The translations under genes and the position numbers were made by a program. Source: Streptomyces nigra (GTDB lineage: Bacteria > Actinomycetota > Actinomycetes > Streptomycetales > Streptomycetaceae). Taken from it: DNA of 64,000 nt. Shown piece after piece: positions 49,911 to 58,837 of this stretch. The stretch covers positions 7,060,501 to 7,124,500 of the forward strand of contig NZ_CP029043.1 in NCBI RefSeq assembly GCF_003074055.1, written 5' to 3'. The notes below the pieces were generated by a model. That model saw nothing but the letters and a program-made list of their open reading frames with translations, did no database searches and was not told the origin of the DNA. Within the stretch, counting starts at the first letter, position 1; each line of letters starts with the position of its first letter.

Positions 49911-50342
49911 TCAGAAGTCGGTGGAGAGCCCGCTGACCTCGGCGATGCCGCGCAGCTCCTCCGTCTCCCTGTGCCGTTCCCTGATGTAGTCGGCGATCTC
50001 GCCGAGGCGTTCCGGGTCCGAAGCGGTGGTGGCGTCGGTGACGATGCGAACGGGACCGGTCTCGTCGACGTCGATCTCGACCACCTCGTTGTCCATGCGG
50101 CCGGTGACCGCGGTGGCGATCACCAGGGCGGCCTCCTCACGGACCTCTTGGGGCAGGTCGTCGGCCCCGGAGTCGAGCGCGAGGTCGAGGCTGGACAGGC
50201 GCTCCTCCTGGATCGCCTGGAGCACGGGCTCCACCAGGCGTCGCAGGAGGCGGTAGTCCTCCGTGTCCATCCGAACGCGCAGGAGGTCCAGGTACACGTC
50301 CACGGGCCGGCCGTCGCCTTGCGGAATCTCGAATTCGCTCAT
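49911..50342 (-). CDS. Hypothetical acidic protein, 143 aa
   Basis: An acidic protein of 143 residues that I do not recognise. It has MSEFEIPQGDGRPVDVYLDLLRVRMDTEDYRLLRRLVEPVLQAIQEERLSSLDLALDSG, then a VREEAALVIATAVTGRMDNEVVEIDVDETGPVRIVTDATT beta-strand-like half and a terminal helix LGEIADYIRERHRETEELRGIAEV. It could be a small adaptor. ATG 50342 is 28 bases from the stop of the DUF1206 gene in the same orientation, so the two are probably co-transcribed. Confidence 0.75.
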   Translation of the reverse strand: MSEFEIPQGDGRPVDVYLDLLRVRMDTEDYRLLRRLVEPVLQAIQEERLSSLDLALDSGADDLPQEVREEAALVIATAVTGRMDNEVVEIDVDETGPVRIVTDATTASDPERLGEIADYIRERHRETEELRGIAEVSGLSTDF

Positions 50343-50370
50343 TCGCCCCGTGTTTCCCGCCCCGCGCGGC

Positions 50371-51219
50371 TCACACACGGCGCCAGCGGGCCAGTGCGAA
50401 CGAGAACAGCCCGAACAGCACCAGACCCACCGCCACGCAGACCAGCAGCCACGGCCCCAGCGGCGTCTCGGCGAGGCTGCGCAGCGTGTCGTCCAGGCCC
50501 TTCGCCCGGTCCGGTTCATAGGCGACGGCCGCACGGACCGCGAAGACCCCGGCCACGGCGAACACCAGGCCGCGCGCCGCGCCACCGCCCACGCCGGTGA
50601 CGTCCACCAGCTGACGGGTGCGCCGGCTCATCCGGCCCAGCTGGAGCTTGTCGTGGTACTTGCGCCGGACCGCGCGGACGCCGATCCAGACCCCCGCGGC
50701 CACCACACCGATCCCGGCCGCGCCGACCAGCCACTGGCCGCCGGGCAGCTCAAGCGCCCGGGCGGTCACATCCCGGGACTGCTGGTCGCTGGACCCGCCG
50801 GAGCTCTGGTGCCGGGTGGCGGCGAAGTACAGCACCGAGTAGGCGACGAAGACGTAGAAGCCGCAGCGGGCCGCCGCCATCAGCCGCTTGCGCGCGCTGC
50901 GCCCGTCCTCGCCGGGCGCGCCGAACACCGCCTCGCTCAGCCGCCACAGCGCCATCCCGACCAGCCCGATGCCCAGCGCCCACAGCAGCACGGCGCCGAA
51001 GGGCCGGTGCGACAGCTCGGCGAGGGCGCCGCCGCGGTCGGCCTGCCGGCCCGTGTCACCGAACGCGACCTGCACGGCCAGCGCGCCGACCAGCAGATAG
51101 ATCACACCCCGTGCGGCGAGCCCCGCCCGTGCCGCCCCCCGCGTGACCGAACCCCGTGCGGCCCGCCCGCTCCGCAGCCGTCCGAGCCGTCCGGTCGACG
51201 CCATCGCACTCGTGTTCAT
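50371..51219 (-). CDS. DUF1206 membrane protein
   Basis: A 282-residue protein with six membrane segments in three repeats of about 80 residues, each beginning with the DUF1206 motif. Repeats 1 and 3 read ARAGLAARGVIYLLVGALAVQVA and GGAARGLVFAVAGVFAVRAAVAYEP; the second is AARCGFYVFVAYSVLYFAATR. Each repeat has the A-R-G-x-Y/F signature. The function is unknown. ATG 51219 is preceded by GGGAGG about seven bases upstream. It reads away from the DHFR-like gene and toward the acidic hypothetical gene. Confidence 0.9.
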   Translation of the reverse strand: MNTSAMASTGRLGRLRSGRAARGSVTRGAARAGLAARGVIYLLVGALAVQVAFGDTGRQADRGGALAELSHRPFGAVLLWALGIGLVGMALWRLSEAVFGAPGEDGRSARKRLMAAARCGFYVFVAYSVLYFAATRHQSSGGSSDQQSRDVTARALELPGGQWLVGAAGIGVVAAGVWIGVRAVRRKYHDKLQLGRMSRRTRQLVDVTGVGGGAARGLVFAVAGVFAVRAAVAYEPDRAKGLDDTLRSLAETPLGPWLLVCVAVGLVLFGLFSFALARWRRV

Positions 51220-51343
51220 GTGAACCTCCCGGACATGCGGATGCCCCGGCGCGGCCCCCGCACACGCGGCGCTTCCACCGGGGCGGCCTGGGCCGTGACA
51301 GACGGGAACGCGAGTGTCAGGAGGGGAGGTGTGCGACGCGGCG

Positions 51344-51991
51344 TCAGCGGGCCGTCCGCTCGAACGTCAGATGCGTGACACCGCTCGACGTGGTGACCGT
51401 GTCGACGGCGTAGTCCCGCTCCAGCCCCTCCAGCCCGTCCCAGAGGCGGACGCCCCGGCCCAGCACGATCGGTACGACCACCACGTGCAGATGGTCGATG
51501 AGCCGGGCGGCGAGGAACTCCCGGATCACGGTGGCGCCGCCGCCGATCCGTACGTCCTTCCCGCCCGCCGCCTCCCGTGCCGTCCTCAGCGCGTCGGCCG
51601 GTGAGGCGTCGAGGAAGTGGAAGGTGGTGCCGCCCTCCATGGCGAGCGGCGGCCGGGTGTGCCGGGTGAGGACGAACGTCGGCGTGTGGAACGGCGGATT
51701 GGGCCCCCACCAGCCCTTCCAGTCCGGGTCCTCGTGCCAGCCGGGATAGCCGTACTTGCCGGCGCCCATGATCTCGGCGCCGATCCCCGGCTCGAACCGG
51801 CGGACGAAGACGTCGTCGGCGCCGCTGGTCCCGCCCGCGTCGCCGCTCCGCTCGTGCCACCAGCGGGTGGCGAACATCCACTGGTGCAGCCGTTCCCCGG
51901 CATGCCCGAACGGCGCCTCGCGACTGAGTCCCTCGCCGGTGGCGAAGCCGTCGAGCGAGACGGAGAAGTTGTGGACACGGGCGAGTGACAT
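51344..51991 (-). CDS. Dihydrofolate-reductase-family (RibD C-like) protein
   Basis: A 215-residue reductase fold. MSLARVHNFSVSLDGFATGEG is the usual start, and the NADPH-binding region is PLAMEGGTTFHFLDASPADALRTAREAAGGKDVRIGGGATVIREFLAARLIDHLHVVVVPIVLGRGVRLWDGL. The pattern belongs to the RibD C-terminal/DHFR-like superfamily, which includes pyrimidine deaminase-reductase partners and anabolic reductases. Substrate is unknown. ATG 51991 has GGGAG six bases upstream and opens a divergent 271-base region shared with the polyester hydrolase gene. Confidence 0.9.
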   Translation of the reverse strand: MSLARVHNFSVSLDGFATGEGLSREAPFGHAGERLHQWMFATRWWHERSGDAGGTSGADDVFVRRFEPGIGAEIMGAGKYGYPGWHEDPDWKGWWGPNPPFHTPTFVLTRHTRPPLAMEGGTTFHFLDASPADALRTAREAAGGKDVRIGGGATVIREFLAARLIDHLHVVVVPIVLGRGVRLWDGLEGLERDYAVDTVTTSSGVTHLTFERTAR

Positions 51992-52188
51992 GGGCGGCTC
52001 CCTGCTCCTGCGGTCGGGTCCTGCACGCCCCAGCTTGGCCGCATCCGGGCCGCCGCGCAGCGGAACGCCGTACGGCCGCGGCCACCGGGTGCCGCGCACC
52101 GCCCGCCACAAGACCGGTGACATTGCCGGTCCGCGCGGGCCGCACGGTCCCCGACAGTGGCACGGCCAGCCCACGGCGGGTCCCACCG

Positions 52189-52225
52189 CGGGCACACGGC
52201 CGACTCCCCATGTCCCGTGTGCCCG
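52189..52225. promoter_or_regulatory. Inverted repeat upstream of the polyester hydrolase gene
   Basis: CGGGCACACGG (52189-52199) and CCGTGTGCCCG (52215-52225) are exact complements separated by 15 bases, ending 37 bases before the GTG at 52263. It could be an operator or a leader hairpin; nothing else in 51992-52262 stands out as a gene. Confidence 0.5.
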
Positions 52226-52262
52226 TGGTGCCTCCCGCCCGCCACGACAGAGAGGACGACCC

Positions 52263-53189
52263 GTGCACCACCCCCACAGCACCACACGTCCGCAGGCCCC
52301 CGCGTCCGCGCGGCGCCGGACCGGTCGCCTGGCCGGCGCCGCCGCGGCCCTCGCCGCGCTCGTCGGACTCGGCACCCTCGGCGGGCCGGGTGCCCACGCC
52401 GCCGACAACCCCTACGAGCGCGGACCGGCCCCCACCACGTCCAGCATCGAGGCGACGCGCGGCCCGTACTCCGTGTCGCAGACGTCCGTCTCCTCGCTCG
52501 CGGTCACCGGATTCGGCGGCGGCACCATCTACTACCCGACCTCGACCAGCGACGGCACCTTCGGCGCCGTGGCCGTGTCGCCCGGCTTCACCGCCTACGA
52601 GTCGTCGATCGCCTGGCTCGGACCGCGGCTCGCCTCACAGGGCTTCGTGGTGTTCACCATCGACACCCTCACCACGGTCGACCAGCCCGACTCGCGGGGC
52701 CGACAGCTGCTGGCCGCGCTGGACTACCTGACCGAGCGCAGTTCGGTGCGCGGACGGGTCGACGCGAGCCGCCTCGGCGTCATGGGGCACTCCATGGGCG
52801 GCGGCGGCAGCCTGGAGGCCGCCAAGACCCGTCCCTCGCTCCAGGCGGCGATCCCGCTGACCCCGTGGAACACCGACAAGAGCTGGCCCGAGCTCACCAC
52901 GCCGACCCTGATCTTCGGCGCCGACGGCGACACCATCGCCCCGGTCGCCACGCACGCCGAGCCGTTCTACAACGGCCTGTCCTCGCGCCTCGACCGGGCG
53001 TACCTGGAGCTGAACGGGGCGACCCACTTCACGCCCAACACGTCGAACACGACGATCGCGAAGTACAGCATCTCCTGGCTCAAGCGGTTCATCGACAACG
53101 ACACCCGCTACGAGCAGTTCCTGTGCCCGCTGCCGCAACCGAGCCTGACCATCGAGGAGTACCGGGGCAACTGCCCCCACACCTCCTGA
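52263..53189 (+). CDS. Secreted polyester hydrolase (cutinase/PETase-like)
   Basis: A 308-residue enzyme of the type I actinomycete cutinase group, resembling TfCut2 along most of its length from memory. The signal peptide ends in GAHA near residue 46. The mature part starts NPYERGPAPTTSSIEA. The triad is Ser177 in GHSMGGGG, Asp223 in GADGDTIAPV and His255 in NGATHF; Trp202 in LTPWN is the usual substrate-stacking residue. Cys288 and Cys304 form the C-terminal disulfide. The oxyanion residue is Phe109 in SPGFTA, where TfCut2 and IsPETase have Tyr. These enzymes cut cutin and can hydrolyse polyesters including PET. GTG 52263 follows GAGGA. Confidence 0.93.
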   Translation: MHHPHSTTRPQAPASARRRTGRLAGAAAALAALVGLGTLGGPGAHAADNPYERGPAPTTSSIEATRGPYSVSQTSVSSLAVTGFGGGTIYYPTSTSDGTFGAVAVSPGFTAYESSIAWLGPRLASQGFVVFTIDTLTTVDQPDSRGRQLLAALDYLTERSSVRGRVDASRLGVMGHSMGGGGSLEAAKTRPSLQAAIPLTPWNTDKSWPELTTPTLIFGADGDTIAPVATHAEPFYNGLSSRLDRAYLELNGATHFTPNTSNTTIAKYSISWLKRFIDNDTRYEQFLCPLPQPSLTIEEYRGNCPHTS

Positions 53190-53204
53190 CAACGCACGGC
53201 ACTT

Positions 53205-53237
53205 GGGCGGTGGACGCGCGTACGGCGTCCACCGCCC
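53205..53237 (+). terminator. Terminator after the polyester hydrolase gene
   Basis: A perfect 13-base-pair stem (GGGCGGTGGACGC with GCGTCCACCGCCC) with a seven-base loop lies 15 bases after the stop codon. Confidence 0.85.
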
Positions 53238-53402
53238 CCGCGTTGTGCCGGGGCACGGTCCCCGGCGCCGACGGCTGGGCGCCGGCACAGACCCGTCGCC
53301 CGCCGTCCACCGCCAACGCGCAGGTGAGGCCCGGGATTCGGGCCCGCCCCGGTACGGACGCGGGCCTTCCGCCTTGCGTTACGCGCCGGTAACGTCACGG
53401 GA

Positions 53403-54878
53403 ATGACCGCAGACAGGAGCAGCGCGCGGACCGCTCCCCGGGTCGTGGTCGACCGGGGGCATCTCGAACTCACCCGTGGCCGACGGCAGTTGTTCGACGG
53501 GCCGGTGGACGACGCCCGGGAGAGCCTGCTGCTGGCCGCGTCCCTGCTCGCCGCCGACGCGCCCGAACTGGCCGGGGCCGCCCGGATGTCCGCGGCGGAG
53601 GCCGCCTGGGCGGCGGGCGACATCGCGGCCTGTCTGAGTGTCCTCGACGGCGAGGCCCCCGCCGGACCAGGGTGGACGGGCGACGCCTTCCTCCGGGACC
53701 ACCGCGACGGCATGCGCGCGCTGCTGGCCCGGAGGCCGGAGCTCGCCGTCGGGCCGCTGCGGCGGGTGCTGGACCGGGCCCGCACCGAGGACCGGCCTGA
53801 ACGCCTGCTGCGGGCGGCGGCCGCGGCCCTGCTGCTCGGGGACCTCCGGGAGGCCCGCGCCGCCGGCGCCCGCGCCCTGGCCGCCGCCCGCAACACGGGC
53901 TGCGTCGCCTCGGAGGCACGGGCGCTGGAGTACCTCGCCTACGGAGAACTGCGCGCCGGACGGCACGCGCAGGCCCGCGCCCACGCCGAGGAGGGCGTCC
54001 GGGCCGCGGCGGCGGCCGGGCACCGCAACATCACGGCCAGCCACCACGCGATGCTGGCCCTGGCCGCCTCCATCGAAGGCGACACCGGCGCGGTCGAGGG
54101 CTACGCGGCGACCGCCCTGACCATCGCCCGCCGGCACGGCCTGGCGCAGGCCGCGACCCTCGCCGAATGGGCCGTGGCCCGCGCCGACCTGGCCCGGGGC
54201 CGCCCCCTGGACGCCGCCGACCGGCTCGGACCACTCGTCGGACCCGGCCCCCGGCGCGGGCACTTCGCCGTGTGGATGCTCGCCGTGCCCTGCTTCGTCG
54301 AGGCCGCCGTGCTCGCCGGGCACCCCGAGGACGCGCGGCCGCTCGTCGGCGACCTCGCGCTGTGGGCGGCCTTCGGCGCCGACCCGCACGCCCCGGCGCA
54401 GCTCGCCCGCTGCCGGGCCCTGCTCGCCCCCGGCGACCGGGCCGACGACCTCTATCTGCGGGCGCTCGCCCTGCACGACGAGGCCGGCGGCGACTTCGAG
54501 CGCGCCCGCACCGAGCTGCTGTACGGCCGCTGGCTGCGCCGCCGCCGGCGTCTGCGCGAGGCCCGCGGCCGCCTCGGCGCCGCCCTGGTCGGTTTCGAAC
54601 GCTGCGGCGCGGCCGCCTGGGCCGAGCAGACCGGCGCCGAGCTGCGCGCCAACGGCGCCGCGTCCAGGACCGAGCGGGCCGCCGGCCTGGCCCGGCTCAC
54701 CCCGCAGCAGTTGCGCGTCGCCCGGTACGTCGCCGAGGGCGCCACCAACCGGGAGGTGGCCCAGCGCCTCGCCGTCAGCACCCGCACGGTCGACTACCAC
54801 CTGCGCAACGTCTTCGCCGCCCTCGGCGTGCGCTCCCGTATCGAACTGGCGCTCATGGTCGGCCAGGAGGACCGGTGA
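53403..54878 (+). CDS. LuxR-type regulator with helical-repeat sensor, no ATPase domain
   Basis: A 491-residue regulator. Residues about 60-415 are tetratricopeptide-like helical repeats with many Ala/Leu/Arg (e.g. ARAAGARALAAARNTGCVASEARALEYLAYGELRAGRHAQARAHAEEG). The C-terminal LuxR HTH is LTPQQLRVARYVAEGATNREVAQRLAVSTRTVDYHLRNVFAALGVRSRIELA. Large LAL/LuxR regulators have an N-terminal AAA ATPase; none is present here, and the helical part starts almost at once. It may be a truncated LAL or a natural short form. It follows the polyester hydrolase by 213 bases behind a terminator and could respond to a polymer-derived signal (inference only). Confidence 0.82.
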   Translation: MTADRSSARTAPRVVVDRGHLELTRGRRQLFDGPVDDARESLLLAASLLAADAPELAGAARMSAAEAAWAAGDIAACLSVLDGEAPAGPGWTGDAFLRDHRDGMRALLARRPELAVGPLRRVLDRARTEDRPERLLRAAAAALLLGDLREARAAGARALAAARNTGCVASEARALEYLAYGELRAGRHAQARAHAEEGVRAAAAAGHRNITASHHAMLALAASIEGDTGAVEGYAATALTIARRHGLAQAATLAEWAVARADLARGRPLDAADRLGPLVGPGPRRGHFAVWMLAVPCFVEAAVLAGHPEDARPLVGDLALWAAFGADPHAPAQLARCRALLAPGDRADDLYLRALALHDEAGGDFERARTELLYGRWLRRRRRLREARGRLGAALVGFERCGAAAWAEQTGAELRANGAASRTERAAGLARLTPQQLRVARYVAEGATNREVAQRLAVSTRTVDYHLRNVFAALGVRSRIELALMVGQEDR

Positions 54879-55070
54879 ACCACCCCGAGACCCGCCCCGG
54901 CCGAAGAATGCCCCTGCACACCCCTAGGGACCGACCGGACGGTATGCCATCCTTCGGTGCAGGACGATTCGGGTGGCGACCGCCGCACGGGCAGCGCACC
55001 CCGCCGGACACCGCTGAGCCGGCCCGGCGCCGGAGCCCTGCCGGGAAGCCGAGGCTGGGGGAGGACCGCG

Positions 55071-56363
55071 ATGCATCCTGCCGTACGCACACGCGCCACG
55101 ATCCGCACCGGGCCGGTGCCCGTTCCGCGGCAGCGCACACCGCGCCTGCGGTCGCTGATCGACGCCGACGCGCTGCGCGTCCTGCACCGGGCGGCCCGTG
55201 TCCTGCTCGACGACCTCCCGGAACTCACCGACCGGCTGCTGGCCGCCCTCGGCGAGCAGGAACCCGCGTACCGCGCCGCGCTGGCCCACGACCACGGCGC
55301 CACCTGGGAGGAGGCCCACCGCTCGCTGCGGCACAGCGTGACCTCCCTGCTCGACCCGCGCGGCACCCGCGACGCCGCGCACCGCTGCACCTGGCGGATC
55401 GGCGTCAACCGGGCCGAGCAGGGGCTGCCCCTGGACGCCCTGCTGCACGCGTTCCGGCTGGGCGGCTCCCTGGTCTGGCAGCGGCTGGTCGAGGAGACCT
55501 CCCGCTCCGCGCCCGAGGACGTCCGGCTCCTGGTGCACGTCGCCACCGACGTCTGGGACTTCGTGGACGAGCACTGCGGCATCGTCGCCGAGGCGTACCG
55601 GCACACCGAGCGGCAGCTCGCCTGGCGGCGCGAGAACCGGGTGCGGCTCCTCGCGGCCGCCCTCCTGGACGGCGCCAGCCGGATCGCCGACCTGCCGGAG
55701 ACCGCCGAGGGGCTGCGCCTGCCGGAACAGGGCCGCTATGTCGTCGTCGCGGTCGCGGGCGGCCGGCCCCAGCTGCCGACGGGCGTCCGCGCCACCGCCG
55801 TACCACCCGATGCGAGCGTGTACTGGCACTCAGGAGGGGATGTGGACCACGGCATCGTCCTGGTCGGCGACGAGGGGGACGCGGACGAGGGCCGCGACCC
55901 CGTCGAGGCGCTGGGCCTGTCCGCCGACGGCGTGCACGGCCGGCGGATCGGCGTCGGCGGCGCGGTGACCGGCCTGGCCGCGGTGGGCGACGCCCGCCGG
56001 CTGGCCGATCTGGCGCTCGGCATCTGCCCGCCCGACGGCGGCACGATCCGGCTCACCGAGCACCTCCCCGAGGCCCTCGTGGTCTCCTGCCCGGAGCTGG
56101 GCGCCACCCTCACCGAGCAGGTGCTCGGCCCGCTGCTGCGCCTCGACCCGGCCGACCGGGACGTCATGCTGGACACGCTGACCGCCTGGTTCGACTGCGA
56201 CGGCTCCGCCCAGCGCGCCGGGGAACGGCTGTACTGCCACCGCAACACCGTCCTGAACCGGCTGCGCCGCTGCGAGCAGCTCACCGGCCGCTCCCTGGCC
56301 CGCCCGGCCGATGTCGTCGAGATCAGCCTCGCCCTGACGGCCCGGCGCCTGCTGCGCGGCTGA
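55071..56363 (+). CDS. PucR-type transcriptional regulator
   Basis: A 430-residue PucR/CdaR-type regulator. The N-terminal two thirds (DADALRVLHRAARVLLDDLPELTDRLLAAL, GVNRAEQGLPLDALLHAFRLGG, RENRVRLLAAALLDGA) fit the RsbT-antagonist/GGDEF-like sensor half. The C-terminal HTH_30 reads VMLDTLTAWFDCDGSAQRAGERLYCHRNTVLNRLRRCEQLTGRSLARPADVVEISLALTARRLL. Such proteins activate purine or organic-acid catabolism genes. ATG 55071 has GGGGGAGG six bases upstream and starts the conserved region. Ligand and targets are not visible; the downstream ABC operon is 0.85 kb away. Confidence 0.92.
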   Translation: MHPAVRTRATIRTGPVPVPRQRTPRLRSLIDADALRVLHRAARVLLDDLPELTDRLLAALGEQEPAYRAALAHDHGATWEEAHRSLRHSVTSLLDPRGTRDAAHRCTWRIGVNRAEQGLPLDALLHAFRLGGSLVWQRLVEETSRSAPEDVRLLVHVATDVWDFVDEHCGIVAEAYRHTERQLAWRRENRVRLLAAALLDGASRIADLPETAEGLRLPEQGRYVVVAVAGGRPQLPTGVRATAVPPDASVYWHSGGDVDHGIVLVGDEGDADEGRDPVEALGLSADGVHGRRIGVGGAVTGLAAVGDARRLADLALGICPPDGGTIRLTEHLPEALVVSCPELGATLTEQVLGPLLRLDPADRDVMLDTLTAWFDCDGSAQRAGERLYCHRNTVLNRLRRCEQLTGRSLARPADVVEISLALTARRLLRG

Positions 56364-56464
56364 CCGGCCGCCCCGGCGGGCGTCCGGCGGACGGAGATGC
56401 GGGGCCGCGCCCCTGATGGTGCACTCGGGTGAGGAGGCCGGGGGGCCGGTCCGCTGGAGGCGCC

Positions 56465-57019
56465 ATGGCTGACAGGGAACGCCGGCGCGGGCTCCTCGCG
56501 CCCGTGCCCCGGACCTGGCCGCACGCGGCCGTGCGCACCCGGGTCAACGCGGCGGCCCTCCGCGTCGCGAACCTCGGCGTGCGGCACGCGGTACGGCGCC
56601 TTCCCGAGGTCCTGGACGAGGGCGAGACCATCGAGATGCTCGCCACGGGCACGTACGGTCGCGGCACCGGCGTCCTCGCCCTGACCGACCGGCGCCTGGT
56701 CTTCTACGGCCACGGCGTGCTCACGCGCACGGTCGAGGACGTCCCGTACGACCGGATCAGCTCGGTCCAGTGGACCAGCGGCCTGCTGACGGGCACGCTC
56801 GCCGTCGTCTCGGCGGGCGGCAGGACCGAGATCCGCCAGGTGCCCCGCGACCAGGGCACGGCCCTCGCGGATCTGCTGGGCCGACGCCTCGCCGCGCCGC
56901 CGGTGTCCGCCCGACACATCACCGCCCGCCTGGGCGCGCTGGACGACTTGCGCGCGTCCGGGACGATCACCGAGCAGGAGTACCGGGACCGCAGGGCGGA
57001 GATCCTGAGGAGCCTGTAG
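56465..57019 (+). CDS. PH-domain protein with C-terminal SHOCT motif
   Basis: A 184-residue protein. Residues about 40-135 form a bacterial PH-like domain (DEGETIEMLATGTYGRGTGVLALTDRRLVFYGHGVLTRTVEDVPYDRISSVQWTSGLLTGTLAVVSAGGR). The end ARLGALDDLRASGTITEQEYRDRRAEILRSL is a SHOCT motif. The first 40 residues are basic. It probably binds a membrane or another protein. ATG 56465 has GGAGG four bases upstream. It is 101 bases after the PucR-type gene in the same orientation and can be part of its transcript. Confidence 0.9.
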   Translation: MADRERRRGLLAPVPRTWPHAAVRTRVNAAALRVANLGVRHAVRRLPEVLDEGETIEMLATGTYGRGTGVLALTDRRLVFYGHGVLTRTVEDVPYDRISSVQWTSGLLTGTLAVVSAGGRTEIRQVPRDQGTALADLLGRRLAAPPVSARHITARLGALDDLRASGTITEQEYRDRRAEILRSL

Positions 57020-57206
57020 GGCAGACCCGTCCCGGTGCCGCACGGCCGGCCGCACCTGGGCACCGGCACAACCCCGACCCACCCCCGTTGGGACCACGCA
57101 GCGACCTCGTGCGGACACCTGTACCGGCCGGTCGCGGGCGTGCTGTCGTGGGCTGCCCTTCCCCCCGAAGCACCCGTGCCCGACGGCACGGATCCGAGGA
57201 GACGTG

Positions 57207-58040
57207 ATGCCCGAAGCACCACCGGACGCGGAGCCCGCCCTGCGCGTCGAAGCGCTCGACGTGACCTACGGCCGGGCCGTGTCCGCCCTTCGCTCCGTGT
57301 CCCTGACCGTCCCGCACGGCTCGGTCGTCGCCCTGCTCGGCGCCAACGGCGCGGGCAAGACGACCCTGCTGCGCGCGGTGTCCGGCACCCTGCGCCTGCA
57401 CCGGGGCGCCGTCACGGCGGGCCGCATCCACTACGGGACCACGGAACTCGACGGACGCGACCCGGTCGCCGCCGTACGCGCCGGAGTCGTCCAGGTCCCC
57501 GAGGGCCGCCGCGTCTTCGCCGGACTGACCGTCGACGAGAACCTGCGCACCGGCGGCCTCGGCCTGGGCCGGCGGCGCCCCGCGCAGGTCGACGAGGCCC
57601 GCGACCGGGTCTTCGCCCTCTTCCCGCGGCTGGCCGAACGCACCCGGCAGGCCGCGGGACTGCTCTCCGGCGGCGAGCAGCAGATGCTCGCCATCGGCCG
57701 CGCCCTGATGGCCGCCCCGCGGCTGCTCCTGCTGGACGAGCCCTCCCTGGGCCTCGCCCCGCAGATGGTGTACCGGATCGCCGAGGTCGTCCGCGAGATC
57801 AACGCCCAGGGCACCGCCGTCCTGCTGGTCGAGCAGAACGCGGGCATGGCGCTGTCCCTCGCCGACACCGCCCATGTCCTGGAGGTCGGCGAGGTCCGCC
57901 TGTCCGGGCCCGCCGACGAACTGGCCCGCACCGACGCCGTACGCCGGCTGTACCTGGGCGAGACACCGGAGCCCGCGAAGACGACCGGGGGCGCCACCGC
58001 CCCCGGCACGAACGACACCGAGGGGCAGGGAGCCGCGTGA
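57207..58040 (+). CDS. livF: Branched-chain amino acid ABC transporter ATP-binding protein (LivF type)
   Basis: A 277-residue ABC ATPase. The Walker A is GANGAGKTTLLRAV, the signature LLSGGEQQMLAIGRALMAAP, the Walker B LLLLDEPSLGLAP and the H-loop region LVEQNAGMALSLAD (Gln-Asn in place of His, as usual in LivF). VQVPEGRRVFAGLTVDENL is the LivF hallmark. It energises import through LivH/LivM together with LivG. ATG 57207 has GAGGAG five bases upstream. It is first of five tightly overlapping genes; the next starts within its stop (GTGA). Confidence 0.93.
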   Translation: MPEAPPDAEPALRVEALDVTYGRAVSALRSVSLTVPHGSVVALLGANGAGKTTLLRAVSGTLRLHRGAVTAGRIHYGTTELDGRDPVAAVRAGVVQVPEGRRVFAGLTVDENLRTGGLGLGRRRPAQVDEARDRVFALFPRLAERTRQAAGLLSGGEQQMLAIGRALMAAPRLLLLDEPSLGLAPQMVYRIAEVVREINAQGTAVLLVEQNAGMALSLADTAHVLEVGEVRLSGPADELARTDAVRRLYLGETPEPAKTTGGATAPGTNDTEGQGAA

Positions 58041-58837
58041 CCGTCCGCACCACCGCACCACCCGAACTGGCCGTGACGGACGTGACCGTCCGATTCGCCG
58101 GTCTCACCGCCCTGGACGCGGTGTCCTTCACCGTCGCCCCCGGCAGCGTCCACGCGCTCATCGGCCCCAACGGGGCGGGCAAGTCCACCTGTTTCAACGT
58201 CCTGTCGGGACTGTGCCGCCCCGCGTCCGGCACCGTGCGACTCGGCGACGCCGACCTGACCCGGCTCGCCCCGCACCGCATCGCCGCCCTCGGCATGGCC
58301 CGCACCTTCCAGAACATCGTCACCACCCAGGGCACCGTCGCCGACAACCTCATGCTCGGCCGGCACGCCCTGTCCCGGGCCGGCTTCGCGGCCAGCGCGC
58401 TGCGCCTGCCGCACGCCCGCCGCGAACAGCGCGACCACCTCGCGCGGGCCCGCGTGATCGCCGAACTCACCGGTCTCGACGGGCACTTCGACAGCCCCGT
58501 CGCCCTGCTCCCCTACGGCGACCGCAAGCGCGTGGAGTTCGCCCGCGCCCTGTGCCTGGAGCCCAGCGTCCTGCTGCTGGACGAGCCGGTCGCCGGCATG
58601 AACGCGGCCGAACGCGCCCGCGCCGTCGAGGTGGTGCACACCGTGCGCGCCGAACTCGGCCTCTCCGTGGTGCTGGTGGAACACGACATGGGCCTGGTGA
58701 TGCGGCTCGCCGACGAGGTCACCGTCCTCGACTTCGGCCGGGTCATCGCCCACGGCACCCCCGACGAGGTCCGCGGCGACCCCGAGGTGCTGCGCGCCTA
58801 CCTCGGCACCGGCGCCGACGAGGAGGACGCCGCGTGA
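58037..58837 (+). CDS. livG: Branched-chain amino acid ABC transporter ATP-binding protein (LivG type)
   Basis: A 266-residue ABC ATPase of LivG type. Walker A is GPNGAGKSTCFNVLSG, the LivG-type Q-loop is MARTFQNIVTTQGTVADNLMLGR, Walker B is VLLLDEPVAGM and the H-loop is LVEHDMGLVMRLAD. The signature motif is degenerate: LLPYGDRKRVEFARAL in place of LSGGQ. This kind of YG signature is common in LivG. GTG 58037 overlaps the LivF stop as GTGA, and AGGGAG lies five bases upstream. It shares ATP hydrolysis with LivF. Confidence 0.93.
   Translation: MTVRTTAPPELAVTDVTVRFAGLTALDAVSFTVAPGSVHALIGPNGAGKSTCFNVLSGLCRPASGTVRLGDADLTRLAPHRIAALGMARTFQNIVTTQGTVADNLMLGRHALSRAGFAASALRLPHARREQRDHLARARVIAELTGLDGHFDSPVALLPYGDRKRVEFARALCLEPSVLLLDEPVAGMNAAERARAVEVVHTVRAELGLSVVLVEHDMGLVMRLADEVTVLDFGRVIAHGTPDEVRGDPEVLRAYLGTGADEEDAA

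Noticed and set aside
57020..57203. Terminator between the PH/SHOCT gene and the liv operon
   Set aside because: A 7-base-pair CGGTGCC/GGCACCG stem can be drawn, but the 19-base loop makes it weak.
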